64,000 nt of DNA from JAJXXT01 sp963764465 (GTDB taxonomy: Bacteria > Pseudomonadota > Alphaproteobacteria > Acetobacterales > Acetobacteraceae). The stretch spans positions 124,001 to 188,000 of the forward strand of contig CAVXSO010000001.1 of NCBI GenBank assembly GCA_963764465.1, read 5' to 3'. Shown in pieces: positions 53,489 to 64,000 of this stretch. Position 1 is the first letter of the stretch. Each line of letters starts with the position of its first letter. The notes beneath the pieces are model-generated. The model did no database searches, was not told the origin of the DNA, and saw only the letters and a list, made by a program, of their open reading frames with translations. The position numbers and the translations under genes are program-made.

Positions 53489-55087
53489 TCAGGCGCCTTC
53501 GCGCAGCTTGAACCGCTGCAGCTTGCCCGTCGGTGTCTTTGGTAGCGAGTCACGGAACTCCACGGCGCGCGGGTACTTGTAGGGCGCGATCGTCGCCTTC
53601 GCGTGCTCCTGCAGCGCATGCACCATCGCGGCATCGCCCGTGAAGCCCGGCCGCAGCACCACGAACGCCTTCACGATCATGCCGCGGTCGGGATCGGGCC
53701 AGCCGATCACCGCGCACTCCGCCACCGCCTCGTGCAGCAGCAGCGCTGCCTCCACCTCCGGCCCGCCGATATTGTAGCCCGACGAGATGATCATGTCGTC
53801 GGAACGCGCCTGGTAATGGAAATATCCGTCCGTGTCGCGGATGTAGGTGTCGCCGGTGATGTTCCAGCCGCGCTGCACATAGACGCTCTGCCGCGGGTCC
53901 CCGAGATACTTGCAGCCCGTGGGCCCGCGCACCGCGAGCCTGCCCGGCATTCCGTCGGCCACCGCCTCGCCATCCGCGTCCACGATCTTTGCCTCGTAGC
54001 CAGGCACCACGCGTCCCGTCGCTCCGGCGCGCATCTCCGCGGGTTTGCTGCCGACGAAGATGTGCAGCATCTCGGTCGAGCCCAGCCCATCGAGAATGTT
54101 GATCCCCGTCGCCTGCCGCCACGCCTCGAACGTTGCCGCCGGCAGGGTTTCGCCAGCCGACACACACAGCCGCAACGTCGGAAACCCGCCCGCCGGCAGC
54201 TTTGGCAGGACCGCGCGATAGGCGGTTGGCGCGGTGAACAGGGCGGTCGCGCCGTATCCCGGGATCGCATCCAGCAGGTCGTCCGGCCCCGCGCGCTCGA
54301 TCATCACGGTGGAGGCGCCGCACCACATCGGAAACAGCGCGTGCCCGCCGAAACCGAAGGTGAAGGCGAGCGGCGCCGAGCCGATGAACCGGTCGGAGGC
54401 GCGCGGCTCCAGCACATGCCGCGCGAAGGTCTCGCAGGTCGCGATCATTTCGCGATGGAAATGCACCGCCCCCTTCGGCACGCCGGTGGTACCGGAGGTG
54501 AAGCCGATGAAGCAAACCTCGTCGGCCGCGGTGTCGGCCGCCTCGAAATGGCCCGGCGCCTCCGCCATCATCGCCTCGAGGCCGCCATCGCTCCACGTGA
54601 CGATGCGCGCGAGCACCGGCGACATCGCCTGCGCCCCGCGCAGCTCCTCCACCAGCGCGGCCTCGCACAGCGCGAGCGGAATCTCGGCCTTGGCGATCGG
54701 GTAGGCCAGCTCGCGCGCGCGCAGCATCGCCATCGTCGGCACCGCGATCCCGCCCGCCTTCATCACCGCGAGGATCGCCGCCAGCATCGTGGGCGAGTTC
54801 ATGCCGCGGATCAGCACCCGCCCGCCGCGCTTCATGCCCAGTCGCTCCACCAGCACCCAGGCGATCCGGTCCACACGCTCCTGGAACTGCCGGTAGGTGT
54901 AGGTCTCGCGCGCGCCGATCACGCAGGGTGCATCGCCCCGCCCCGCCGCCACCTGGGTGTCCAGCAGCCTGGCGACGCAGTTGAGCCGGGGCGGAAAGGC
55001 AAGCTCCGGCAGGTTGAAGACGAGGTCGGGCCATTGCTCGCGCGGCGGCAGATTCCGCTCAGCGAAATCGTCGTACGGCCGATTCAT
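53489..55087 (-). CDS. Acyl/aryl-CoA ligase (benzoate-CoA ligase-like)
   Basis: A 532-aa ANL-superfamily enzyme that activates a carboxylate with ATP and CoA. It has the P-loop-like A3 motif FTSGTTGVPKGAVH, LGSTEMLHIF, GWNITGDTY, SGYNIGGPEVEAAL and the catalytic lysine in PKTPTGKLQRF. The overall pattern is like benzoate- or 2-aminobenzoate-CoA ligases. The substrate is not predictable. It is convergent with the GMC gene (2 bp between stops). An AT-rich stretch (CCTAAAATAATACG) just upstream of ATG 55087 could hold its promoter. Confidence 0.9.
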   Translation of the reverse strand: MNRPYDDFAERNLPPREQWPDLVFNLPELAFPPRLNCVARLLDTQVAAGRGDAPCVIGARETYTYRQFQERVDRIAWVLVERLGMKRGGRVLIRGMNSPTMLAAILAVMKAGGIAVPTMAMLRARELAYPIAKAEIPLALCEAALVEELRGAQAMSPVLARIVTWSDGGLEAMMAEAPGHFEAADTAADEVCFIGFTSGTTGVPKGAVHFHREMIATCETFARHVLEPRASDRFIGSAPLAFTFGFGGHALFPMWCGASTVMIERAGPDDLLDAIPGYGATALFTAPTAYRAVLPKLPAGGFPTLRLCVSAGETLPAATFEAWRQATGINILDGLGSTEMLHIFVGSKPAEMRAGATGRVVPGYEAKIVDADGEAVADGMPGRLAVRGPTGCKYLGDPRQSVYVQRGWNITGDTYIRDTDGYFHYQARSDDMIISSGYNIGGPEVEAALLLHEAVAECAVIGWPDPDRGMIVKAFVVLRPGFTGDAAMVHALQEHAKATIAPYKYPRAVEFRDSLPKTPTGKLQRFKLREGA

Positions 55088-55256
55088 GCAGAGCCTCCCG
55101 GATGCTTTAAGCCTAAAATAATACGCCGGCGGGGCGCGAGCAAACCGAGGGTTGCCGCCGCATCAGTCATGATATCGTCACGCCCGAGCCGGCTCCGGCA
55201 TCGTAAACGCGCTCGTGCTTTCCACCTGTTCCACCAAGCCCTCGGGAGAGTTCCGC

Positions 55257-56951
55257 ATGAAGTTTCGCCAGGCCCTCTTGGCAACCGCGCCCTGCCTGAC
55301 CCTCGGCCTGCTTGCCGCGCCAAGCCTTGCCACAAGGGCACTGGCCGCCGATCCCGTGGGCGCCACCGCGCCGGCGGACCCGTCCATTGCCGAGGACGTG
55401 ACGGCGACGCCGATCAGGCACCTGGTGATCATCTTCAACGAGAATATTTCCTTCGATCACTACTTCGCGACCTATCCCAAGGCCGCGAATCCGGCCGGCG
55501 AGCCGGCCTTCACTGCCGCCCCGGGCACACCCGAGGTGAACGGCCTGCTGCAGCACGACTTGCTGACCAGCAATCCCAACTTCACCAACAAGGAGAACGG
55601 CGCCGATGCCGTGAACCCGTTCCGCCTGGACCGCGCCCAGGCTGCGACCGCGGACCAGAACCACGCCTACACCGCCGAGCAGCAGGCTTATGACGGGGGC
55701 AAGGCGGACCTGTTCCCCAAATATACCGGCAAGGGAAGCGCGGGTGGTCCCGGCGCGTTTGGCACCAAAGGCCAGGTGATGGGCTATTTCGACGGCAACA
55801 CCGTCACCGCGCTATGGAACTACGCGCAGCACTTTGCAATGAGCGACAATGCCTGGACCGACACCTACGGTCCCTCGACACCCGGCGCGCTCGAGGTCGT
55901 CTCCGGCCAGACCGGCGGCATGCAGGTCGTCCACACGACGAAGAAGCCGTTCGCGCTCCACGGCGGCTATTCCTACTACATCGCCGACGGCGTCGGCGGC
56001 TTCACGATGATCAACGATGTGGATCCCGCCTACGATGCCTGCTCCTCACCCACGGATCAGGTGATGATGCGGGGCCGTAACGTCGGCGACTTGCTCAACG
56101 CCGCGAAGATCTCCTGGGGCGGCTTCATGGGTGGTTTCGATCTCGCCACGACGAATCCGAACGGCACTTCGGGTTGTAAGCGCAGCACGGATTCCGCTGT
56201 CGTCGGCCACAAGGTCACGGACTACATCCCGCATCACAACTGGTTCCAGTACTACGCCTCCACCGCGAACCCCACGCATGCGCGCCCGAGCTCCGTCGCT
56301 GCCATCGGCTACACTTTCCAGCACGACGGCAAGCCGGATCCGGCCAACCACGAATACGGGCTCAAGGATTTCTATGCCGCGGTGAAGGCTGGCAACTTCC
56401 CTGCCGTTTCCTACATCAAGCTCCCCGCCTACCAGGACGGCCATGCCGGCTATTCCGACCCGCTGGACGAGCAGCAGGGTACCGTGGCGCTGATCAACTT
56501 CCTCCAGCAGCAGCCGGAGTGGAAGAACACGGCCGTCATCGTTACCTGGGATGACTCGGATGGCTGGTACGACCACGCTTTCACCAAGCCCACCAACCCC
56601 TCGGCCGACGCCGAGGCGGATCAGCTCGACGGCCCCGGCAAGTGCGGCGCCGGCACGCCGCTCGCCGGCGTGGCGGGAAAGCCGGTGAACGGCCGCTGCG
56701 GCCCAGGCACGCGCATCCCGTTCCTCGTTGTCTCGCCCTGGGCGAAGCCGAACTTTGTCTCCCACGCGGAAATCAGCCAGGCCTCGGTCATCCGCTTCAT
56801 CGAGGACAACTGGCTGAAGGGCGAGCGCCTTGGCGACGGTTCCTTCGACGCCACGACGGGCTCGATCATGGATATGTTCGACTTCAAGAACGGCGGCCAC
56901 GTTCCGGCGCTGCAACTCGACCCCGCGACCGGGACCATGCGCACCAATTGA
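55257..56951 (+). CDS. Exported phosphoesterase (AcpA/phospholipase-C family)
   Basis: A 564-aa protein with a signal peptide (about 1-30, LLATAPCLTLGLLAA, cleavage near ALA/AD). The body is of the phosphoesterase family PF04185, with NENISFDHYFATYP near the N terminus (metal/nucleophile region), FAMSDNAWTDTYGPSTPG, and DDSDGWYDH late in the protein with metal-binding acidic residues. Relatives are AcpA acid phosphatases and phospholipases C of the periplasm or outside. ATG 55257 follows GGGAGAG. Its stop overlaps the next gene's TTG, which couples it to a di-heme peroxidase. Confidence 0.9.
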   Translation: MKFRQALLATAPCLTLGLLAAPSLATRALAADPVGATAPADPSIAEDVTATPIRHLVIIFNENISFDHYFATYPKAANPAGEPAFTAAPGTPEVNGLLQHDLLTSNPNFTNKENGADAVNPFRLDRAQAATADQNHAYTAEQQAYDGGKADLFPKYTGKGSAGGPGAFGTKGQVMGYFDGNTVTALWNYAQHFAMSDNAWTDTYGPSTPGALEVVSGQTGGMQVVHTTKKPFALHGGYSYYIADGVGGFTMINDVDPAYDACSSPTDQVMMRGRNVGDLLNAAKISWGGFMGGFDLATTNPNGTSGCKRSTDSAVVGHKVTDYIPHHNWFQYYASTANPTHARPSSVAAIGYTFQHDGKPDPANHEYGLKDFYAAVKAGNFPAVSYIKLPAYQDGHAGYSDPLDEQQGTVALINFLQQQPEWKNTAVIVTWDDSDGWYDHAFTKPTNPSADAEADQLDGPGKCGAGTPLAGVAGKPVNGRCGPGTRIPFLVVSPWAKPNFVSHAEISQASVIRFIEDNWLKGERLGDGSFDATTGSIMDMFDFKNGGHVPALQLDPATGTMRTN

Positions 56952-58351
56952 GACGTCCTCGCGGCAGGATTGCGGGCGCCCCCCTGGCGTTGCTGGGGGC
57001 GGCGCTCGCCATCATCGCTTTCGCTTCGATCTATATCTTTCGCGGTCCGCTGCCGCTCTCCGCGTGGGCGCATCACCCCGTCGCAAGCTTCGAGCTGTCG
57101 CGCGGCGAGAACCCCTATCCCGTGCATCTTGTCCGCCCGCCGCCGGCCCCGCTTTCCGGCCTCGCGCAACTGGGTCGCGAGGTCTTCGTCGACCCCTCGC
57201 TCTCCGGTTCCGGCCGCATGTCCTGCGCCACCTGCCACGACCCCGCGCGAGCCTACGCGCCTTCCTTCGACGGCCCCGTGGCACTCGGCGGCCCGGACCT
57301 GAAGAGCCCCGGTCTGCGCGCCGTCCCTTCGCTGATGTACCTCGAGCGCGTGCCGAATTTCAGCATCGGCCCTGACAGTGACGAGAGCGACACCGCCATT
57401 TCGCTCGCGCAACGGGCCGCCTACGCTCTGGCTGCGCCGCGCACGAGGAAAACCGCTGCCGACACCGCGCAATCCGCCAACAATCTCGTCCCCCTGGGCG
57501 GCCTGTTCTGGGACGGTCGCGCGGACACGCTACAGCAGCAGGCGATGTTCCCGCTGCTCGCCCCCTACGAGATGGATGGCGGCAGCGTCGCGCGCGTGGC
57601 GGCGAAGTTGCGCGCTGCCCCCTATGCCCATGGCTTCGTCCAGCTCTTCGGTCCGTCGGTGCTGCGCGACGACACGCTGCTGGTGGCGGAAGCCATGTCC
57701 GCCGTCGCCCGCTTCGAGGTGGAGGACAGATCCTTCCACCCCTATTCCAGCAAATACGACGCCTGGCTTGAGGGCAGGGCGCGCCTCTCACCATCGGAAC
57801 GACGCGGCTACCTTCTGTTCAACGATCCGCGCAAGGCCGATTGCGGCGGCTGCCATCTCGACGAGCCCTCGCCAGAAGGCCTGCCGCCGCTCTTCACAGA
57901 CTATCAGTACGAGGCCCTCGGCGTCCCTCGCAACCCGAACCTGCAAGCCAATCGCGATCCCGGTTATTTCGACCTCGGACTATGCGGTCCGCTGCGGTCC
58001 GACCTCGCGGAGCAGCACCAGTACTGCGGCATGTTCGCGACGCCGACACTGCGCAACGTCGCGACGCGCCACGTCTTCTTCCACAACGGCGTGTTCACCA
58101 CGCTGCGGCAGGTGCTCGACTTCTATGCCTGGCGCGATGTGGACCCCGGTCGCATCTACCCGCGCGGAAAGGACGGCCGGGTCGCCCAATACGATGACAT
58201 CCCGGAACAATACCGCGCCAACGTGGACAGGATCGATCCGCCCTTCGACCGTCACAAGGGCGAGGCTCCGGCCATGACGACGGCGGAGGAGCGCGACATC
58301 ATCGCGTTCCTCCGCACGCTCACCGACGGTTACGAACCCGGACGGGGCTGA
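56948..58351 (+). CDS. Membrane-anchored di-heme cytochrome c peroxidase family protein (MauG-like)
   Basis: A 467-aa protein with an N-terminal membrane anchor (about 10-31) and two c-type heme sites: CATCH (residues 93-97) and CGGCH (299-303). Additional family blocks are NNLVPLGGLFWDGRA, ATPTLRNVATRHVFFHNGVF and the C-terminal EERDIIAFLRTLTDG. This is the bacterial cytochrome c peroxidase/MauG fold. The start is TTG 56948 in a TTGA overlap with the phosphoesterase stop; no better start exists before the membrane segment. It faces the periplasm, as does its partner. Peroxidase or a modifying-oxidase role is open. Confidence 0.88.
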   Translation: MRRPRGRIAGAPLALLGAALAIIAFASIYIFRGPLPLSAWAHHPVASFELSRGENPYPVHLVRPPPAPLSGLAQLGREVFVDPSLSGSGRMSCATCHDPARAYAPSFDGPVALGGPDLKSPGLRAVPSLMYLERVPNFSIGPDSDESDTAISLAQRAAYALAAPRTRKTAADTAQSANNLVPLGGLFWDGRADTLQQQAMFPLLAPYEMDGGSVARVAAKLRAAPYAHGFVQLFGPSVLRDDTLLVAEAMSAVARFEVEDRSFHPYSSKYDAWLEGRARLSPSERRGYLLFNDPRKADCGGCHLDEPSPEGLPPLFTDYQYEALGVPRNPNLQANRDPGYFDLGLCGPLRSDLAEQHQYCGMFATPTLRNVATRHVFFHNGVFTTLRQVLDFYAWRDVDPGRIYPRGKDGRVAQYDDIPEQYRANVDRIDPPFDRHKGEAPAMTTAEERDIIAFLRTLTDGYEPGRG

Positions 58352-58354
58352 GCG

Positions 58355-61261
<2,907 letters not shown>

Positions 61262-61878
61262 TCGAAGGAAAACTCCGGTGGTCCAGCCTGCGCGCCATCT
61301 TCGCGCGCGGCCGGCGATGAGATTGGGCCAGCCCCGTCCCGACGGCACGATCGGCCGTCGTCCGGGCGCTGGATACGGGGAAGGACGCGGGCGTGGACCC
61401 CGCAGTCCGGTCGCTTCCGTTCGTCGTCACGCGCGACGGGCGGAAGGTATGGGCGGGCCGCCAGAAACGAAGCGCCGGGGTGCCGATCCGATCCGTACTC
61501 AGACAAGACGAAGCTCGGGATCGGGACACTAGGCTCTCGTCTGGTTGCGAGCACGGCTCCGTGGCAAATGGCCAGGAACGGTACTCCGTTCTCGTTCGGT
61601 TCCCGGCCGCCTGGTCTGGCGCCTCTGGGGCTGCCTGGGACCATAAGCCGGCCGCATCACCTGCCGAGCGCCGCCGCCAGGCGCGAGTGGGCCCTCCACG
61701 AGGGCCACGATCCCGAAGCGGCGTCGCACGGCGGAGGGGACCATGACCGAAACCACCTCATGTCGCAAGCGCCATCCGCCAGCCAATTGAGCGAGGCAAA
61801 AGCATGACAACTCATTCATCAGCGTTCAATGTGCAATTTCCGATCTCACATGGTAAATAGAGCCGCTATGTGCATGAC
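61262..61878. other. Long divergent intergenic region between rne and the amidase gene
   Basis: A 617-bp stretch without a convincing gene on either strand. It must contain the rne leader and both promoters. A perfect 7-bp hairpin, GGCCCTC/GAGGGCC with a CAC loop, lies at 61690-61706. The part nearest the amidase (61800-61870) is notably AT-richer and is the likeliest place for the promoters. On the minus strand TTGAAC (61834-61829) followed at 17 bp by CATGCT is a weak candidate for rne. Confidence 0.5.
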
Positions 61879-62691
61879 ATGCAAAGCGCCGTGCTGAGTC
61901 GCCGCTCTCTCGGGCGGGTATTGGCCGGCTTGCCGGCTCTGGCCGCGATCGCCTTCAATGAGGCAGCCACAGCCGCCCCAGTTCGCTCCAAGCTGCCGTT
62001 GGTGATGTTGGACCCTGGCCATGGCGGCAAGGATCCGGGCGCGATCGGCATCTCCGGCACCTATGAGAAATACATCTCCATTTCCACGGCGCTGGAACTG
62101 CGCCGCCAGTTGGAGGCGACCGGCCGCTACCGGGTGGCGCTCACCCGCACGCGTGACGTCTTCATCCCGCTCGAGCGGCGCGTCGCGACCGCCCAGCGCC
62201 AGGGCGCCTCGCTCTTCGTGTCCATGCACGCCGACGCCATCGCCGACCGAGCGATCCGCGGCGCCAGCGTCTACACCCTCTCGGCGCACGCCTCGGACGC
62301 GCAGAGTGCGGCGCTCGCTGACAGCGAGAATGCCGCGGATCGCTTCGGGATCCCGCATTTCAAGGCTCCTTCGCCCGAGGTCGCAAGCATCCTCGCGAGC
62401 CTGGTGCGACGGGAAACCAGGGCGGACTCGGCGCTGATGCAGCACGAGGTGGTGCACAATCTCGGCCAGAAAGTGCCGCTGCTGACCAACCCCGCCCGCC
62501 ATGCCGGCTTCGTGGTCCTGCAATCGGTCGAGGTGCCCAGCGTGCTGGTGGAAATGGGCTTCATGTCCAACCGCGCGGACGAGGCGGCTCTGCGCCAGCC
62601 GGCGCACCGTGCACTGGTTGCGGCGGCACTCAAGGGCGCGGTCGAGCGCTATTTCGTGTCGGTTTCCACCGGCACTCCGCTCGGTGGCTAG
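61879..62691 (+). CDS. Exported N-acetylmuramoyl-L-alanine amidase (Amidase_3)
   Basis: A 270-aa zinc amidase that cleaves the amide between MurNAc and the stem peptide, acting in septal peptidoglycan splitting. An N-terminal signal with twin arginines (SRRSLGR) and a hydrophobic core ends near ATA/AP. The zinc ligands are His in LDPGHGGKDPG, Glu in GTYEKY and His in SMHADA, and the late catalytic glutamate is in LVEMGFMSN. ATG 61879 is used; GTG 61870 in frame is possible. The order rne, amidase, mrcA is common in alphaproteobacteria. Confidence 0.93.
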   Translation: MQSAVLSRRSLGRVLAGLPALAAIAFNEAATAAPVRSKLPLVMLDPGHGGKDPGAIGISGTYEKYISISTALELRRQLEATGRYRVALTRTRDVFIPLERRVATAQRQGASLFVSMHADAIADRAIRGASVYTLSAHASDAQSAALADSENAADRFGIPHFKAPSPEVASILASLVRRETRADSALMQHEVVHNLGQKVPLLTNPARHAGFVVLQSVEVPSVLVEMGFMSNRADEAALRQPAHRALVAAALKGAVERYFVSVSTGTPLGG

Positions 62692-62801
62692 CGGCACGGG
62701 CTGCCCACTGCCGCGGGACTGAAGCCGCGCGCCCGGCGACAACCGGTAGGCCACCGTTCGCCGCCATGGATTCGCCCCCCGGTCCGGTGTAACTGCCCGC
62801 C

Positions 62802-64000
62802 ATGGCTCCCCCCCTCCAAGCCGGCCCCCGCATGGTTCCGCCCAACGAGCGCAACCCGGGCGACCGCAACCAAGGCAAGCATGATCCGCGGAAGGACGGG
62901 CCGCGCGACAAGAAGCCGCGCCGCAAGCGCGGCTCGCTGATCGGCGGCTTCCTCTTCGCCGGCCTGCTGTGGCCGTTGCGGCTGGTCGGTACCGTCCTGA
63001 TGATCGCGCTGATCGCCGGCGCGGTGGTCGGCGTCTATATCTTCGAGCGCGATACGGCGAACCTGCCTAGCCTCGACTCACTGCGCCATTACGAGCCGAA
63101 GCTGATGAGCCGGCTCTACGCCAGCAACGACCAGCTTCAGGCGGAACTGGCGGCCGAGCGGCGCATCTTCGTGCCGTTCAACGACATCCCGAAGGTCGTT
63201 CGCGACGCCTTTATCGCCGTCGAGGATCACAGCTTTTACCAGCATCCCGGCATCGACCCAACCGCGATCGTCCGCGCTGCGATCACGGACGCGCTGCGCC
63301 TCGGCACCAACCGTCGCCCGGTCGGTGCCTCGACCATCACGCAGCAGGTTGCCAAGAATATGCTGCTGACCAACGAGGTCTCGCTCCGGCGCAAGATCCG
63401 CGAGGCGGTGCTCGCGATGCGCATCGAGGAGGTCCTGTCCAAGGACCGCATCCTCGAACTCTACCTCAACCAGATCTATCTCGGGCAGCACGCCTATGGC
63501 GTCGCCGCCGCGGCGCAGGCCTATTTCAACAAGCCGCTCGAGGAGATCACGCTGCCGGAGGCAGCTTCCCTCGCGGCTCTGCCCAAGGCACCCAGCTACT
63601 ACAACCCGTTCATCCACCCGAAGGCCGCGCTGGAGCGACGTAATTTCGTGCTCGACCGCATGGTGGACAACAGCGCCATCACGCAGGCCCAGGCCGATGC
63701 CGCGAAGGCGACCCCGCTCGGTGCCGTGCCCTACAGCCAGCCCCGCACCATCGCCGGCGCCGATTATTTCACCGACGAGGTGCGCCGCCGCCTCATTGCG
63801 CGCTTCGGGCAGGAACACACGGAAACCGGCGGCCTTACGGTCCATACCACGCTGGACCCGCGGCTGCAGGCGCTGGCTGATAAGGCGCTGCACGACGGGC
63901 TGCTCGCCTACGACCACGCGCATGGCGGCTGGCGCGGGCCGGCCGGCCACGTGACCCCGCCCTCCGGCGCCTGGGCCACGGCGGACTGGGCGAAAACCCT
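62802..64000 (+). CDS. mrcA: Penicillin-binding protein 1A (3' end cut by window)
   Basis: Bifunctional glycosyltransferase/transpeptidase of the cell wall; only the first 399 codons are visible. A basic Gly/Lys/Arg-rich cytoplasmic start (about 1-47) is followed by one membrane segment (about 48-82). The GT51 domain has the catalytic glutamate in VEDHSFYQHPGID, ASTITQQVAKNMLL, RKIREAVLAMRIE and YLNQIYLGQHAYG. The transpeptidase domain begins after GADYFTDEVRRRL and is not reached. ATG 62802 is the first after an in-frame stop; ATG 62832 is an equally good alternative. Neither has a clear ribosome site. Confidence 0.94.
   Translation, partial: MAPPLQAGPRMVPPNERNPGDRNQGKHDPRKDGPRDKKPRRKRGSLIGGFLFAGLLWPLRLVGTVLMIALIAGAVVGVYIFERDTANLPSLDSLRHYEPKLMSRLYASNDQLQAELAAERRIFVPFNDIPKVVRDAFIAVEDHSFYQHPGIDPTAIVRAAITDALRLGTNRRPVGASTITQQVAKNMLLTNEVSLRRKIREAVLAMRIEEVLSKDRILELYLNQIYLGQHAYGVAAAAQAYFNKPLEEITLPEAASLAALPKAPSYYNPFIHPKAALERRNFVLDRMVDNSAITQAQADAAKATPLGAVPYSQPRTIAGADYFTDEVRRRLIARFGQEHTETGGLTVHTTLDPRLQALADKALHDGLLAYDHAHGGWRGPAGHVTPPSGAWATADWAKT

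Overview
The window is high-GC DNA from an alphaproteobacterium, most likely of the Rhodospirillales/Acetobacteraceae type. The evidence is a two-piece (permuted) tmRNA, an SspB of the alphaproteobacterial kind ending in a VVSLDAFRRR motif, ThyX-type thymidylate synthase, class I fumarase, a PEP-CTERM protein, a phasin-like protein, an FNR/FixK-type regulator, and the gene orders rnpB-mraZ-rsmH-ftsL-ftsI-murE and rne/amidase/mrcA. Genes are densely packed and about a dozen junctions are 4-nt ATGA, GTGA or TTGA overlaps. The placement is inference from gene content; no rRNA is present.

Layout. 1-5.8 kb: start of the division/cell-wall (dcw) cluster on the minus strand, with a phased array of MraZ-type operator repeats upstream of mraZ. 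5.9-6.3 kb: RNase P RNA. 6.3-14.2 kb (minus): two paralogous MFS transporters bracketing a two-component system, an unrecognised P-loop protein and an alpha/beta hydrolase, then an AmpD-like amidase and a TerB/J-domain protein. 14.3-21.1 kb (mostly plus): a LysR remnant, then a D-glutamate-cyclase-family protein overlapping a fused 5-oxoprolinase, an RraA-family protein and a PLP lyase. 21.1-25.3 kb (minus): queuosine genes queA, tgt, queF and queG, interrupted by a fragment of an HNH-endonuclease-type gene whose frame runs into queF. 25.5-34.6 kb: a PEP-CTERM lectin, fumarase, SspB, 3-methyladenine glycosylase, tmRNA, ThyX, ribokinase, a K+ channel, a cupin and ApbC. 34.8-38.6 kb: hflK-hflC-degP. 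38.7-44.9 kb: a DDAH-type hydrolase, serB, miaA and ilvB-ilvH-ilvC.

44.9-47.9 kb is a low-oxygen module: a CBS-BON protein and an FNR/phasin pair, each preceded by an FNR-type box (TTGAT-N4-(A/G)TCAA), followed by a second Crp/Fnr regulator. 48.0-48.8 kb is a decayed NitT/TauT-type ABC locus in which a binding-protein fragment has been fused to a permease fragment. 49-55 kb holds an intact sugar-type ABC transporter, a GMC oxidoreductase and a convergent acyl-CoA ligase. 55.2-58.4 kb pairs an exported AcpA/phospholipase-C-like phosphoesterase with a membrane-anchored di-heme peroxidase. 58.4-64 kb has rne diverging from an exported amidase and mrcA, which is cut by the window end.

Most of the window is core genome. 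The most promising less-described parts are the D-glutamate/5-oxoproline locus, the MFS/two-component/P-loop neighbourhood with its triplicated start-codon repeat, the FNR-box module, and the phosphoesterase/peroxidase pair. No CRISPR array, insertion sequence, tRNA or rRNA gene was seen.
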